From Hyphomicrobium sp. (lineage in GTDB: Bacteria; Pseudomonadota; Alphaproteobacteria; Rhizobiales; Hyphomicrobiaceae): a stretch of 64,000 nt of DNA. Both the position numbers and the translations under genes were made by a program. Numbering within the stretch: position 1 is the stretch's first letter; every line of letters begins with the position of its first letter. The DNA is taken from the NCBI GenBank assembly GCA_017512425.1, contig JAFWGI010000012.1, positions 1-64,000 on the forward strand, given 5' to 3'. Below the pieces are notes generated by a model. The model ran no database searches. It saw only the letters and a program-made list of their open reading frames with translations, and was not told the origin of the DNA. Shown here piece by piece: positions 36,318 to 45,421 of the stretch.

Positions 36318-37651
36318 TGACCTACCATAACCCGCCGACCACGCCGCGTAAGTCGTGGACCTTCGATGACTACACGCTCTCGGAAATCCGCCGCGCAGCC
36401 GCGACCGGCATTTATGATATCCGTGGCGGTGGTGCCAAGCGCCGCGTTCCGCATTTCGACGATCTGCTATTCCTCGGCGCTTCGATCTCGCGCTACCCGC
36501 TCGAAGGCTATCGCGAGAAATGTTCGACGTCGGTGACGCTTGGCACACGTTTCGCCAAGAAGCCGCTCGAACTTAAAATTCCGATCACGATTGCAGGCAT
36601 GAGCTTCGGCGCGCTTTCCGCGCAGGCTAAAGAAGCGCTCGGCCGCGGCGCATCGATCGCCGGTACGTCGACGACGACCGGTGACGGCGGCATGACGCCG
36701 GAAGAGCGCGGACAGTCGAAGACGCTCGTCTATCAATACCTGCCGTCGCGGTACGGCATGAACCCCGACGATCTGCGCAAAGCGGATGCGATCGAAGTCG
36801 TTGTCGGCCAGGGCGCCAAGCCCGGCGGTGGCGGCATGCTGCTCGGTCAGAAGATTTCTGACCGCGTTGCGGAGATGCGCAACCTGCCGAAAGGCATCGA
36901 CCAGCGCTCGGCCTGCCGTCATCCAGATTGGACCGGTCCGGACGATCTCGAAATCAAGCTGCTCGAGCTGCGCGAAATCACCAACTGGGAAAAGCCGATC
37001 TTCATCAAGGTCGGTGGCACGCGCCCTTACTACGACACAGCGCTTGCTGTTAAAGCCGGTGCGGACGTCATCGTTCTCGACGGTATGCAGGGCGGCACCG
37101 CCGCCACGCAGGAAGTCTTTATCGAAAACGTCGGTTTGCCGACGCTCGCGTGCATCCGTCCGGCCGTGCAGGCCCTGCAAGACCTCGGTATGCATCGCAA
37201 GGTTCAGTTGATCGTCTCCGGCGGTATCCGCACGGGTGCAGACGCGGCGAAAGCACTGGCGCTCGGCGCTGATGCGGTCTCGATCGGGATTGCTGCGCTG
37301 GCCGCGCTCGGCGATAACGATCCAGCGCTCGAAGCCGAGTATCAGAAGCTCGGCACGACAGCCGGTGCTTACGACGATTGGCACGAGGGCAAGTGCCCGG
37401 CTGGTATCACGACGCAGAACCCAGAGCTTTCGAAGCGTCTCGATCCGGTGAAGGCCGGCCGCCGCCTCGCGAACTACCTCAAGGTGATGACGCTCGAAAT
37501 CCAGACCGTCGCGCGCGCAGCCGGTCACAACAACATTCACAACCTCGAGCCGGGAGATCTTTGCGCTTTGACGCTCGAAGCAGCTGCGATGGCACGCGTT
37601 CCGTTGGCCGGCACCAGCTGGATCCCCGGACACACGCCGGGCGGCCTGTGA
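36317..37651 (+). CDS. mgsC: N-methylglutamate synthase subunit C (FMN-binding, glutamate synthase-like)
   Basis: A 444-residue protein equivalent to the FMN/Fe-S synthase domain of glutamate synthase. ITIAGMSFGALSAQAKEALGRGASIAGTSTTTGDGGMTPEER, VGQGAKPGGGGMLLG, LDGMQGGTAATQEVFIENVGLPT and LIVSGGIRTGADAAKALALGADAVSIG are the substrate and FMN-phosphate motifs. With MgsA and MgsB it forms N-methylglutamate from glutamate and methylamine (or gamma-glutamylmethylamide). Located between mgsB and gmaS. Confidence 0.93.
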   Translation: MTYHNPPTTPRKSWTFDDYTLSEIRRAAATGIYDIRGGGAKRRVPHFDDLLFLGASISRYPLEGYREKCSTSVTLGTRFAKKPLELKIPITIAGMSFGALSAQAKEALGRGASIAGTSTTTGDGGMTPEERGQSKTLVYQYLPSRYGMNPDDLRKADAIEVVVGQGAKPGGGGMLLGQKISDRVAEMRNLPKGIDQRSACRHPDWTGPDDLEIKLLELREITNWEKPIFIKVGGTRPYYDTALAVKAGADVIVLDGMQGGTAATQEVFIENVGLPTLACIRPAVQALQDLGMHRKVQLIVSGGIRTGADAAKALALGADAVSIGIAALAALGDNDPALEAEYQKLGTTAGAYDDWHEGKCPAGITTQNPELSKRLDPVKAGRRLANYLKVMTLEIQTVARAAGHNNIHNLEPGDLCALTLEAAAMARVPLAGTSWIPGHTPGGL

Positions 37652-37712
37652 GACTGATCATTTGATAATTATAAAACGTAAACAATCGAAAGACTAACAC
37701 GGGAAAACGCTA

Positions 37713-39020
37713 ATGGCACAAGATTTGGCTTCGCTTGCTCGCGAACGCGGCGTTCGTTACTTCATGGTCTCGTTCACGGACCTGTTCGGCAGTCAGCGCG
37801 CCAAACTTGTGCCGACACAAGCAATCGCTGACATGCAAAAGGATGGTGCCGGGTTCGCAGGTTTCGCAACCTGGCTCGATTTGACGCCGGCCCATCCCGA
37901 TCTTTTTGCAATGCCGGATCCGACGTCGTTCATCCAATTGCCCTGGCGGAAGGAGGTCGCTTGGGTTGCAGCCGATCTCGTGATGGATGACAAACTGGTC
38001 GGCCAGGCTCCGCGCGTCGTTCTCAAAAAGCAAATGGCGGAAGCGGCGAAGGAAGGCCTCTATGTCAAGACCGGCGTCGAGTGCGAATTCTTTCTAACCA
38101 AACCTTGTGGCACGCAGATTTCTGACGATGCCGACCGTGCGACCAAGTCGTGTTACGACCAGCAAGCTTTGATGCGCCGCTACGATGTGATTGCCGAAAT
38201 TTGCGATCACATGCTGGAACTCGGATGGAAGCCCTACCAGAACGACCACGAAGACGCCAACGGCCAGTGGGAGATGAACTGGGATTTCGACGACAGCTTG
38301 ATCACCGCTGACCGCCACGCATTCTTCAAATTCATGGCGAAGTCGATCGCAGAAAAGCACGGCCTCCGCGCAACGTTCATGCCGAAGCCGTTCCTCGGTC
38401 TTACCGGAACCGGCTGTCACGCGCATATCTCGGTCTGGGATCAGGCCGGCAAGACCAACATGTTCTACGATCCGTCGGACGAGATCGGGCTGTCGAAGCA
38501 GGGTTACAACTTCCTCGGCGGCATTATGCGTCACGCAGAGTCGCTTTCCGCAATCACCAACCCGACTGTCAACTCCTACAAGCGCATCAACGCACCGCGC
38601 ACAGTTTCCGGCGCGACATGGGCGCCGAATACAGTGACATGGACCGGCAATAACCGCACGCACATGGTGCGCGTGCCGGGCAAGGGACGCTTCGAACTGC
38701 GCCTGCCGGATGGTGCCGCAAACCCCTACCTGCTGCAGGCTGTCATCATCGCCGCCGGCCTCAACGGAATTCACAAGAAGGCCGATCCGGGCAAGCGCCT
38801 CGACATCGATATGTACCAGCTGGGTCATACGGTGACGGATGCACCGCGTCTGCCGCTGAACTTGCTCGATGCACTTCGCAACTTCGAGAAGGACACGGAA
38901 TTGAAGCAGGCGCTCGGCGAAGAGTTCTCGGCGGCCTACATCAAGATGAAGACCCAGGAATGGAATTCATATGCGTCGCATCTGACCGAGTGGGAGCGCG
39001 ACAACACGCTCGACATTTAA
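37713..39020 (+). CDS. gmaS: gamma-glutamylmethylamide synthetase
   Basis: GmaS ligates methylamine to glutamate with ATP, the entry step of the indirect methylamine pathway. The 435-residue protein has the glutamine synthetase fold: YFMVSFTDLFGSQRAKLVPT near the start, VECEFFL, EDANGQWEMNWDFDD, GCHAHISVWD and RIRVPGKGRFELRL-like VRVPGKGRFELRLPDGAANPY. Context beside mgsABC and mgdABCD separates it from ordinary glnA. A strong terminator follows. Confidence 0.94.
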   Translation: MAQDLASLARERGVRYFMVSFTDLFGSQRAKLVPTQAIADMQKDGAGFAGFATWLDLTPAHPDLFAMPDPTSFIQLPWRKEVAWVAADLVMDDKLVGQAPRVVLKKQMAEAAKEGLYVKTGVECEFFLTKPCGTQISDDADRATKSCYDQQALMRRYDVIAEICDHMLELGWKPYQNDHEDANGQWEMNWDFDDSLITADRHAFFKFMAKSIAEKHGLRATFMPKPFLGLTGTGCHAHISVWDQAGKTNMFYDPSDEIGLSKQGYNFLGGIMRHAESLSAITNPTVNSYKRINAPRTVSGATWAPNTVTWTGNNRTHMVRVPGKGRFELRLPDGAANPYLLQAVIIAAGLNGIHKKADPGKRLDIDMYQLGHTVTDAPRLPLNLLDALRNFEKDTELKQALGEEFSAAYIKMKTQEWNSYASHLTEWERDNTLDI

Positions 39021-39192
39021 CGAATCACCCGCGCGCCGCGCAAACCGTTTCACGACCGCACGGCGGCTCTTCCCGCGCCGCCTTGCAACTTCAAGCCACG
39101 AACTTGAAGTAATTGCCTGACGTCACGACCTGAAGCCACGACCAGACTACCCAAACGTACTCCAGCGTTCCATAGCACGACCAAACTTGATG

Positions 39193-39231
39193 CGAGCTGA
39201 AAGCCCCCACGAGGCTTTCGGCTCGTTTTTT
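39193..39231 (+). terminator. rho-independent terminator after gmaS
   Basis: CGAGCTGAAAGCC (39193-39205) pairs with GGCTTTCGGCTCG (39213-39225), a 13-bp stem with one G-T pair, then TTTTTT. It ends the mgs-gmaS operon before the convergent LysR gene. Confidence 0.9.
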
Positions 39232-39259
39232 CTGTATGCCGCAGATGCCATCGGCCGCG

Positions 39260-40201
39260 CTAAAGATTGACGGAGTTATCGCCGTCAAGCGCCTTTTGGA
39301 GCGCGATGCGCGTGATCTCAGCCAACTCGCGCGGTATTTGTCCGAGCTCGCGCTGGCGTGCGACGATCGTCAATTTGCGCGTGATGCGGGGTCCAGGAAT
39401 TTTGGTCACGACAAAATCTTTCGACAGCACTTTTGCCTCCGCCATGCACAACGGCGTCGTGATGGCGAATCCTTTGCCTGCTGCAACCATCGCCGACACG
39501 GCGTACGGACTATCATACTCATAGGTTTTAGGCGCATCGATGCCGAGGCGGCGTAGGTGGCGGTCGATGTCGAGGCCGGTCTGCGAGCGTGCGCTGAAGC
39601 GGATCAGGGGAACCGACTTGGCAAGCTTCTTGAGGTCGCCGAGTGTCCGGACAGCGCCCGCAGAGCGCAGCACCAGCAACACATACGGCTCAACGAGGAT
39701 TTCCCAACGCTCGAGGCCAGGCAATTCCTCAAGACTGTCGACGCCAATGAAGAGATCCAGTCGCCGCGTCAGAAGTTCGCTCGCATGCATCGCGGTCAGT
39801 CCCGTGAGCATCGAAACCTCTCCGGCGCGTTCGGACAGGAACTCGGAGATCGGAACCGTCAGATTGCGGCTCAGCGAGTCGACGAGGCCGACGCGGATGA
39901 TCGGCACCTGTCCGTGCTTCGCGTCGCGCAGCAACGGTGCGATCAGCCGCGCGTCGGCGAGGAGCGCGCTCGCGCGCTGCCGCATCAGGCCGCCCGCAAG
40001 CGTCAAAGCGAGCGGACGCACCGCACGGTCGAAAAGGTTCGCTCCGGTTTTGCGTTCGAGTTCGGCGATGGCAAGCGAGACGGCCGGTTGCGTGAGCTCG
40101 AGGTGACGCGCAGCCTGAGCCATTGATCCGGTTTCGCAAACGGCGAGAAAGATCTCGAGCGCGCGCAAATCAAAAGGCAGGGCGGGGTAACTGGACGACA
40201 T
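39260..40201 (-). CDS. LysR-type regulator of the N-methylglutamate genes
   Basis: A 313-residue LysR protein with the N-terminal winged HTH (LRALEIFLAVCETGSMAQAARHLELTQPAVSLAIAELERKTG) and a periplasmic-binding-like effector domain. It lies between the two halves of the methylamine pathway, convergent to gmaS and divergent from mgdA, with an inverted repeat in the shared gap. It most likely activates mgdABCD, and possibly mgsABC-gmaS, when a methylamine-derived metabolite is present. The inducer is unknown. Confidence 0.8.
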   Translation of the reverse strand: MSSSYPALPFDLRALEIFLAVCETGSMAQAARHLELTQPAVSLAIAELERKTGANLFDRAVRPLALTLAGGLMRQRASALLADARLIAPLLRDAKHGQVPIIRVGLVDSLSRNLTVPISEFLSERAGEVSMLTGLTAMHASELLTRRLDLFIGVDSLEELPGLERWEILVEPYVLLVLRSAGAVRTLGDLKKLAKSVPLIRFSARSQTGLDIDRHLRRLGIDAPKTYEYDSPYAVSAMVAAGKGFAITTPLCMAEAKVLSKDFVVTKIPGPRITRKLTIVARQRELGQIPRELAEITRIALQKALDGDNSVNL

Positions 40202-40205
40202 TTGC

Positions 40206-40234
40206 GTAGTATTAGCACGACTTATAGATACTAC
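40206..40234. promoter_or_regulatory. inverted repeat, likely LysR operator before mgdA
   Basis: GTAGTA (40206-40211) and TACTAC (40229-40234) form an inverted repeat with a 17-base spacer in the divergent lysR-mgdA region. The first arm nearly touches the regulator's own start codon, as common for LysR autoregulation. Confidence 0.5.
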
Positions 40235-40291
40235 AACAGCGTTTTGCGTATAGATTTGCAGTCAGTTTGGCGGTCCTTGGGAGCCATGCCG

Positions 40292-41545
40292 ATGGGCGAA
40301 TATTCGATTTTTTCCGTAGCCAGAGAAGCGTTGCGCGGCCACTCGGGATGGAAGCCGACCTGGCGTGACGCGGCGCCGAAGCCTGACTACGACATTGTTA
40401 TCATTGGCGGCGGCGGCCACGGGCTCGCAACGGCATATTATCTCGCGAAAGAATACGGCAACGCGCGCGTCGCCGTTCTGGAAAAGGGCTGGATCGGCGG
40501 CGGCAACGTCGGCCGCAACACCACAATCGTCCGTTCGAACTACCTGCTGCCGGGCAACATTCCATTTTACGAGCTGTCGATGAAGCTCTGGGAGGGGCTG
40601 GAGCAGGACATCAATTACAACGCGATGGTCAGCCAGCGCGGCATTCTCAATCTTTACCACTCCGACGCACAGCGCGACGCCTATGCGCGCCGCGGCAACG
40701 CGATGCGTTTGCACGGTGTCGACAGCGAGCTGCTCGATCAAAGCGCGGTTCGCCAGATGGTGCCGTTCCTCAATTTCGACAACGCGCGTTTCCCGATTCA
40801 CGGTGGTCTTCTACAGCGCCGCGGCGGCACCGTTCGCCACGATGCTGTTGCGTGGGGCTATGCGCGCGCCGCCGACCGGCGCGGCGTCGACATCATCCAG
40901 AACTGCGAAGTCAAAGGCTTCCGCATCGAAGACAATCGTGTGGTCGGTGTCGAGACGTCGCGCGGGTTCATTGGCGCGAAGAAGGTCGGCATGGCGGTGG
41001 CCGGCAACTCGTCGCGCGTTGCCGCGATGGCCGGCCTGAAGCTGCCGATTGAAAGCCACGTGCTGCAGGCGTTCGTCAGTGAGTCAATCAAGCCGTTTAT
41101 TGACGGCGTCGTGACGTTCGGCGCTGGTCACTTCTATATCAGCCAGTCGGACAAGGGCGGCCTTGTGTTCGGCGGCGACCTCGACGGTTACAACAGCTAC
41201 GCACAACGCGGCGCCTTGCCGGTTGTCGAAGACGTCTGTGAAGGCGGCATGGCATTGATGCCGCGCATCGGCCGCGTGCGTTTGCTGCGCTCATGGGGCG
41301 GCATCATGGACATGTCGATGGACGGCAGTCCGTTTATTGATCGCACACCGATCCAAGGTCTCTATTTTAACGGTGGCTGGTGCTACGGCGGCTTCAAGGC
41401 AACGCCAGCGTCGGGCCTGTGCTTCGCCCATCTGATCGCGCGCGATCAAACGCACGACGTCGCCAAGGCCTATCGACTCGATCGCTTCGCGACAGGCCAC
41501 GCGATCGACGAAAAGGGCATGGGCCCGCACCCCAATCTTCATTAA
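40292..41545 (+). CDS. mgdA: N-methylglutamate dehydrogenase subunit A (sarcosine oxidase beta-like)
   Basis: MgdA is the FAD subunit that oxidises N-methylglutamate, homologous to SoxB of heterotetrameric sarcosine oxidase. The ATG at 40292 (MGEYSIFSVAREALRGHSGW) is 8 bases after GGGAG and gives 417 residues; the open frame begins earlier. FAD binding: YDIVIIGGGGHGLATAYYLAKEYG; covalent flavin region and VGRNTTIVRSNYLLPGN; C-terminal YFNGGWCYGGFKATPASG. First gene of mgdABCD. Confidence 0.93.
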   Translation: MGEYSIFSVAREALRGHSGWKPTWRDAAPKPDYDIVIIGGGGHGLATAYYLAKEYGNARVAVLEKGWIGGGNVGRNTTIVRSNYLLPGNIPFYELSMKLWEGLEQDINYNAMVSQRGILNLYHSDAQRDAYARRGNAMRLHGVDSELLDQSAVRQMVPFLNFDNARFPIHGGLLQRRGGTVRHDAVAWGYARAADRRGVDIIQNCEVKGFRIEDNRVVGVETSRGFIGAKKVGMAVAGNSSRVAAMAGLKLPIESHVLQAFVSESIKPFIDGVVTFGAGHFYISQSDKGGLVFGGDLDGYNSYAQRGALPVVEDVCEGGMALMPRIGRVRLLRSWGGIMDMSMDGSPFIDRTPIQGLYFNGGWCYGGFKATPASGLCFAHLIARDQTHDVAKAYRLDRFATGHAIDEKGMGPHPNLH

Positions 41546-41569
41546 GCGTAAATTGACAAGGATCAGCCT

Positions 41570-41875
41570 ATGCGGATCACCTGCCCCTGTTGCGGAGAAC
41601 GCGCTCTCGATGAATTCGCCTATTACGGCGATGCGTCGGTCAAGCGCCCGGATATCGCCTCGCCGACAGCGATGGCCGACTTCGTCGCTTACTCTTTCGA
41701 CCGCGTGAACGCTGCCGGGCCACACCGCGAACTTTGGTATCACAGCGCCGGGTGCCATCTCTGGCTGGTCGTGACGCGCAACGTCGCCAATCACGAAATC
41801 CTAAACGTCGAGCCGGCGCGCGATGTCGCGCGCGCTACGCAGCAATTACCGACCCCTGGCAGAGGGAGCGCCTGA
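41570..41875 (+). CDS. mgdB: N-methylglutamate dehydrogenase subunit B (sarcosine oxidase delta-like)
   Basis: A 101-residue SoxD-type subunit. It starts MRITCPCCGERALDEFAYYGDA, the zinc-binding CPCCG box, and has the typical HSAGCHLWLVVTRNVANHEI segment. The stop overlaps the mgdC start (TGATG). Confidence 0.93.
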   Translation: MRITCPCCGERALDEFAYYGDASVKRPDIASPTAMADFVAYSFDRVNAAGPHRELWYHSAGCHLWLVVTRNVANHEILNVEPARDVARATQQLPTPGRGSA

Positions 41876-44829
41876 TGACTACGCAAACCAATCGTCTGCC
41901 GGCAGGCGGTATTGTCGATAGAAGCCGCGTCTTGCGTTTCACGTTCGATGGCATCGCCTATGATGGCCATCCAGGTGACACGCTTGCGTCGGCGCTACTC
42001 GCCAACGGCGTGACGTTGACTGGGCGCTCGTTCAAATATCATCGCCCGCGAGGCATCCTCAGTGCCGGTTCGGAAGAGCCGAATGCGCTTGTCGAATTGC
42101 GCACGGGCGCGCGCCGCGAAGCCAACACCAAGGCGACGACGGCTGAAATTTTCGAAGGTCTCGAGTCTGCTAGTCAAAACCGCTGGCCGTCGCTGCGATT
42201 TGACGTGATGTCGGTCAACTCGCTGCTATCGCCGATCTTCGTTGCGGGCTTTTATTATAAGACCTTCATGTGGCCGGCGGCGCTTTGGGAAAAACTGTAC
42301 GAACCTGCAATCCGCCGCGCAGCCGGTCTCGGCCGCGCATCAGATTCAGCTGATCCCGACACCTATGAAAAAGCAACGGCGCACTGCGACGTGCTCGTAA
42401 TTGGTGGCGGCCCAGCCGGACTGTCGGCCGCGCTAACTGCCGCGCGCTCAGGTGCGCGCGTCATTCTCGCTGATGAAAATTTCCAGCTTGGTGGCCGCGC
42501 CATCGACGATGCGTCTGAGATCGATGGGCAGCCCGCGGCCAAATGGGTTGCGTCCGCAGAAGCTGAGCTTTCAAAATTGCCGGACGTGCGCGTCATGCGC
42601 CGCACGACGGTCTTCGGCGCCTACGACGGCGGAACGTACGGCGGCGTCGAGCGCGTCAGCGATCACCTCGCGTCAGCACCGGCTGGCGTGCCGCGTCAGC
42701 GCCTATGGAAATTCATCGCCAAGCGCGTCGTGCTTGCTGCAGGCGCGACTGAGCGTCCGCTCGTGTTCGGCAACAACGACCGTCCGGGCGTGATGCTCGC
42801 TGGTGCGGTGCGCACGTATGTCAACCGTTACGGCGTCAAGCCGGGGCATCGCGCCGTCGTGTTTGCAAACAACGACTATGCGGCCTCAACAGTGCAGGCA
42901 CTCGCCAAGGCAGGTGTCGAGGTTGTCGCCTTGGTCGATAGCCGCACCGGGCCGTCGAACGAGGTGACGGCGATCGCGCGCGCCGCCAACACGCGATTGA
43001 TTTCCGGTGGCGTCATCACGACCGTGAAGGGCGGTCACGCTGTCAAAGGCGTTGTCGTGCGCACGGCCGATGGCCGTTCGATCTCGCTGACCTGCGATCT
43101 CGTGGCGATGTCCGGCGGATGGAATCCGAACATCCAGATATCGACGCACTTGGGCGGCAAGCCAAAGTGGGATGATGCGCTGAGTTCATTCGTACCCGGC
43201 GCGCTGCCCCCCGGCATGACGGTTGCCGGCGCTGCCAGCGGCGCGCTTGGTTTGGGCGACGCGATCACAACAGGCTCCGCCGCGGGTGCCAGTGGCAGTG
43301 CGCCCGTTGCCAAGGCCGTCAACGAAAGCACGGCCATCACGCCGCTGTGGCGCGTCAACGACTGTAGTGGCAAGTCATTTGTCGATATGCAGAACGACGT
43401 TGCATCCGGCGACATCGAATTGTCGGAGCGTGAAGGCTTCCGTTCGGTGGAGCATCTTAAGCGCTACACGACTCTCGGCATGGCGACCGATCAGGGCAAG
43501 ACCGCCAACGTCAATGCACTCGCGATCATGGCGGAGCTGACGAAGAAGTCGATCCCCGACACCGGCATGACGCTGGCGCGTCCGCCTTATACGCCGGTCG
43601 CGATCGGCGCGTTGGCCGGACACCATCGCGACAAGGATTTCAAGCCGTCACGCCGGCCGCCGTCCTATGCCTGGTCGAAAGAGCAGGGCGCGATGTTCGT
43701 CGAAACAGGTCTTTGGTTGCGTCCGAGCTATTACCCGCGTGCCGGCGAGCGCGATTGGCTTGAAACGGTGACGCGCGAAGTCAACACGGTGCGCAATGCG
43801 GTCGGCATCGTCGACGTTTCGACGCTCGGCAAGCTCGACGTGCAAGGAGCCGACGCGGCGCTGTTCCTCGATCGCGTCTACATGAACGGCATGAAGACAA
43901 TTCCGGTCGGCAAATGCCGCTACGGCGGCATGTTACGCGAAGACGGCATCCTGATGGATGACGGCACTGTCGCGCGTCTCGCCGAAAATCACTACTTCAT
44001 CACGACGACGACGGCGAACGCCGTCAAGGTTTCGCAGCATATGGAGTTGTGCCATCAGTGGCTGTGGCCGGAACTCGACGTGCAGATGATTTCTGCCACC
44101 GAGCAATGGGCGCAGTATGCGATTGCCGGTCCGAAGTCGCGCGATCTGCTGCGCAATATCGTTGATAAGGAATTCGATATCTCGGATGCCGGGTTCCCGT
44201 ATCTCGCCGTTGGCGGCATCACGGTCTGCGGCGGCATCAAGGCGCGTCTTTTCCGCCTGTCGTTCTCTGGCGAACGTGCTTACGAACTCGGCGTGCCGGC
44301 ACGTTACGGCGATGCCCTGATCCGCGCCTTGATGAAGGCCGGCGAAGAGTTCGGCGTCTGCGCATACGGCAGCGAAGCGCTGGCCGTCATGCGTATCGAG
44401 AAAGGCCACATATCCGGTCCGGAACTCAACGGCACGACGACCGCGAAGGATGTCGGTCTCGGTGGCATGGTTTCGACGAAGAAGGATTTCGTCGGCCGCA
44501 TGCTGCTCGGCCGTCCGGGTCTCGTCGATGCGGATCGCCCCTCGCTTGTTGGTCTGAGGCCTGTCGATCGCTCTGAGCGGCTGCGCTCAGGCGCACACTT
44601 CGTTGCGCGTGATAAGCAGGTCACGGCTGCAAATGACGATGGCTATATGACGTCGGTTGCCTATTCGCCGTCGAACGGCCATTGGATCGGTCTTGGACTT
44701 CTGAAACGCGGCGCCGAACGAACCGGCGAAATCATTCGCGCGTGCGATCCTGTGCGCAATATCGAAACACTCGTTGAAGTCGTTTCTCCGTGCTTCGTCG
44801 ACGCAGAAGGAGAGAAGGTGCGTGGCTAA
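41875..44829 (+). CDS. mgdC: N-methylglutamate dehydrogenase subunit C (sarcosine oxidase alpha-like)
   Basis: A 984-residue SoxA-type subunit; the start overlaps the mgdB stop. Domains: an N-terminal 2Fe-2S-like Fer2_4 fold (~20-95; GHPGDTLASALLANGVTLTGRSFKYHRPRG), a FAD/NAD(P)-binding pair starting near residue 171 (CDVLVIGGGPAGLSAALTAARSGARV), and a C-terminal aminomethyltransferase (GCV_T) half from about residue 600 that binds tetrahydrofolate. It passes the formaldehyde-level carbon to tetrahydrofolate, giving methylene-THF for one-carbon metabolism. Confidence 0.95.
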   Translation: MTTQTNRLPAGGIVDRSRVLRFTFDGIAYDGHPGDTLASALLANGVTLTGRSFKYHRPRGILSAGSEEPNALVELRTGARREANTKATTAEIFEGLESASQNRWPSLRFDVMSVNSLLSPIFVAGFYYKTFMWPAALWEKLYEPAIRRAAGLGRASDSADPDTYEKATAHCDVLVIGGGPAGLSAALTAARSGARVILADENFQLGGRAIDDASEIDGQPAAKWVASAEAELSKLPDVRVMRRTTVFGAYDGGTYGGVERVSDHLASAPAGVPRQRLWKFIAKRVVLAAGATERPLVFGNNDRPGVMLAGAVRTYVNRYGVKPGHRAVVFANNDYAASTVQALAKAGVEVVALVDSRTGPSNEVTAIARAANTRLISGGVITTVKGGHAVKGVVVRTADGRSISLTCDLVAMSGGWNPNIQISTHLGGKPKWDDALSSFVPGALPPGMTVAGAASGALGLGDAITTGSAAGASGSAPVAKAVNESTAITPLWRVNDCSGKSFVDMQNDVASGDIELSEREGFRSVEHLKRYTTLGMATDQGKTANVNALAIMAELTKKSIPDTGMTLARPPYTPVAIGALAGHHRDKDFKPSRRPPSYAWSKEQGAMFVETGLWLRPSYYPRAGERDWLETVTREVNTVRNAVGIVDVSTLGKLDVQGADAALFLDRVYMNGMKTIPVGKCRYGGMLREDGILMDDGTVARLAENHYFITTTTANAVKVSQHMELCHQWLWPELDVQMISATEQWAQYAIAGPKSRDLLRNIVDKEFDISDAGFPYLAVGGITVCGGIKARLFRLSFSGERAYELGVPARYGDALIRALMKAGEEFGVCAYGSEALAVMRIEKGHISGPELNGTTTAKDVGLGGMVSTKKDFVGRMLLGRPGLVDADRPSLVGLRPVDRSERLRSGAHFVARDKQVTAANDDGYMTSVAYSPSNGHWIGLGLLKRGAERTGEIIRACDPVRNIETLVEVVSPCFVDAEGEKVRG

Positions 44830-45406
44830 TCCAACTCTGGCGGCGAAGTCCGCATTCCTCGGTGTGCAGTCGCTGAAGCATCCTGCCTTCACGATCGAAG
44901 ACCTGAGTTCATTGACGATCGCCAGCATCACGAGCGCCAAGGGCAAGTCGGCCGAAGTCAAAGCCGCCATCCAGACAGCGTATGGTGTTGCGCTGCCCGA
45001 TACGCCGTTGCGTGTCACCGGAAACGGCATCGCTTTCATCTGGCACGGTCCGGATCAGTGGATGGCGATTGCCGACCGCGGCACGAACAACCGGGACATT
45101 GAAGTCGAATTGAAGCCGGTGCTCGAAGGCAAAGCCGCCGTCGTCGACCAGGGCGATGGCCGCGCTGTCGTCCGCGTCTCGGGCACTCATGTCCGCGACG
45201 TGCTCGCGAAAGGCTTCGCAATCGACTTGCACCCATCGGCGTTCAAAACGAACAGCGTTGCGATCACGCATGCGGCGCACATCGGCTGCATTATTTGGCA
45301 GATCGATGCTGCGCCAACATACGAGATCGCGATGTTCCGCTCGTTTGCCGACAGCTTCATGGACTGGCTGACGCATTCAGCAGCTGAGTACACCGGCCGC
45401 CACTGA
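44822..45406 (+). CDS. mgdD: N-methylglutamate dehydrogenase subunit D (sarcosine oxidase gamma-like)
   Basis: A 194-residue SoxG-type subunit with weak folate-binding YgfZ/GcvT similarity. The start is the GTG at 44822, overlapping the mgdC end by 8 bases and preceded by AAGGAGAGAAGG. Conserved WHGPDQWMAIADRG, VSGTHVRDVLAKGFAIDLHPSAF and ARTYEIAMFRSFADSF-like PTYEIAMFRSFADSFMDWL identify it. Last gene of the mgd operon. Confidence 0.9.
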   Translation: MANPTLAAKSAFLGVQSLKHPAFTIEDLSSLTIASITSAKGKSAEVKAAIQTAYGVALPDTPLRVTGNGIAFIWHGPDQWMAIADRGTNNRDIEVELKPVLEGKAAVVDQGDGRAVVRVSGTHVRDVLAKGFAIDLHPSAFKTNSVAITHAAHIGCIIWQIDAAPTYEIAMFRSFADSFMDWLTHSAAEYTGRH

Positions 45407-45421
45407 ACGCGGGTGCGGCTG

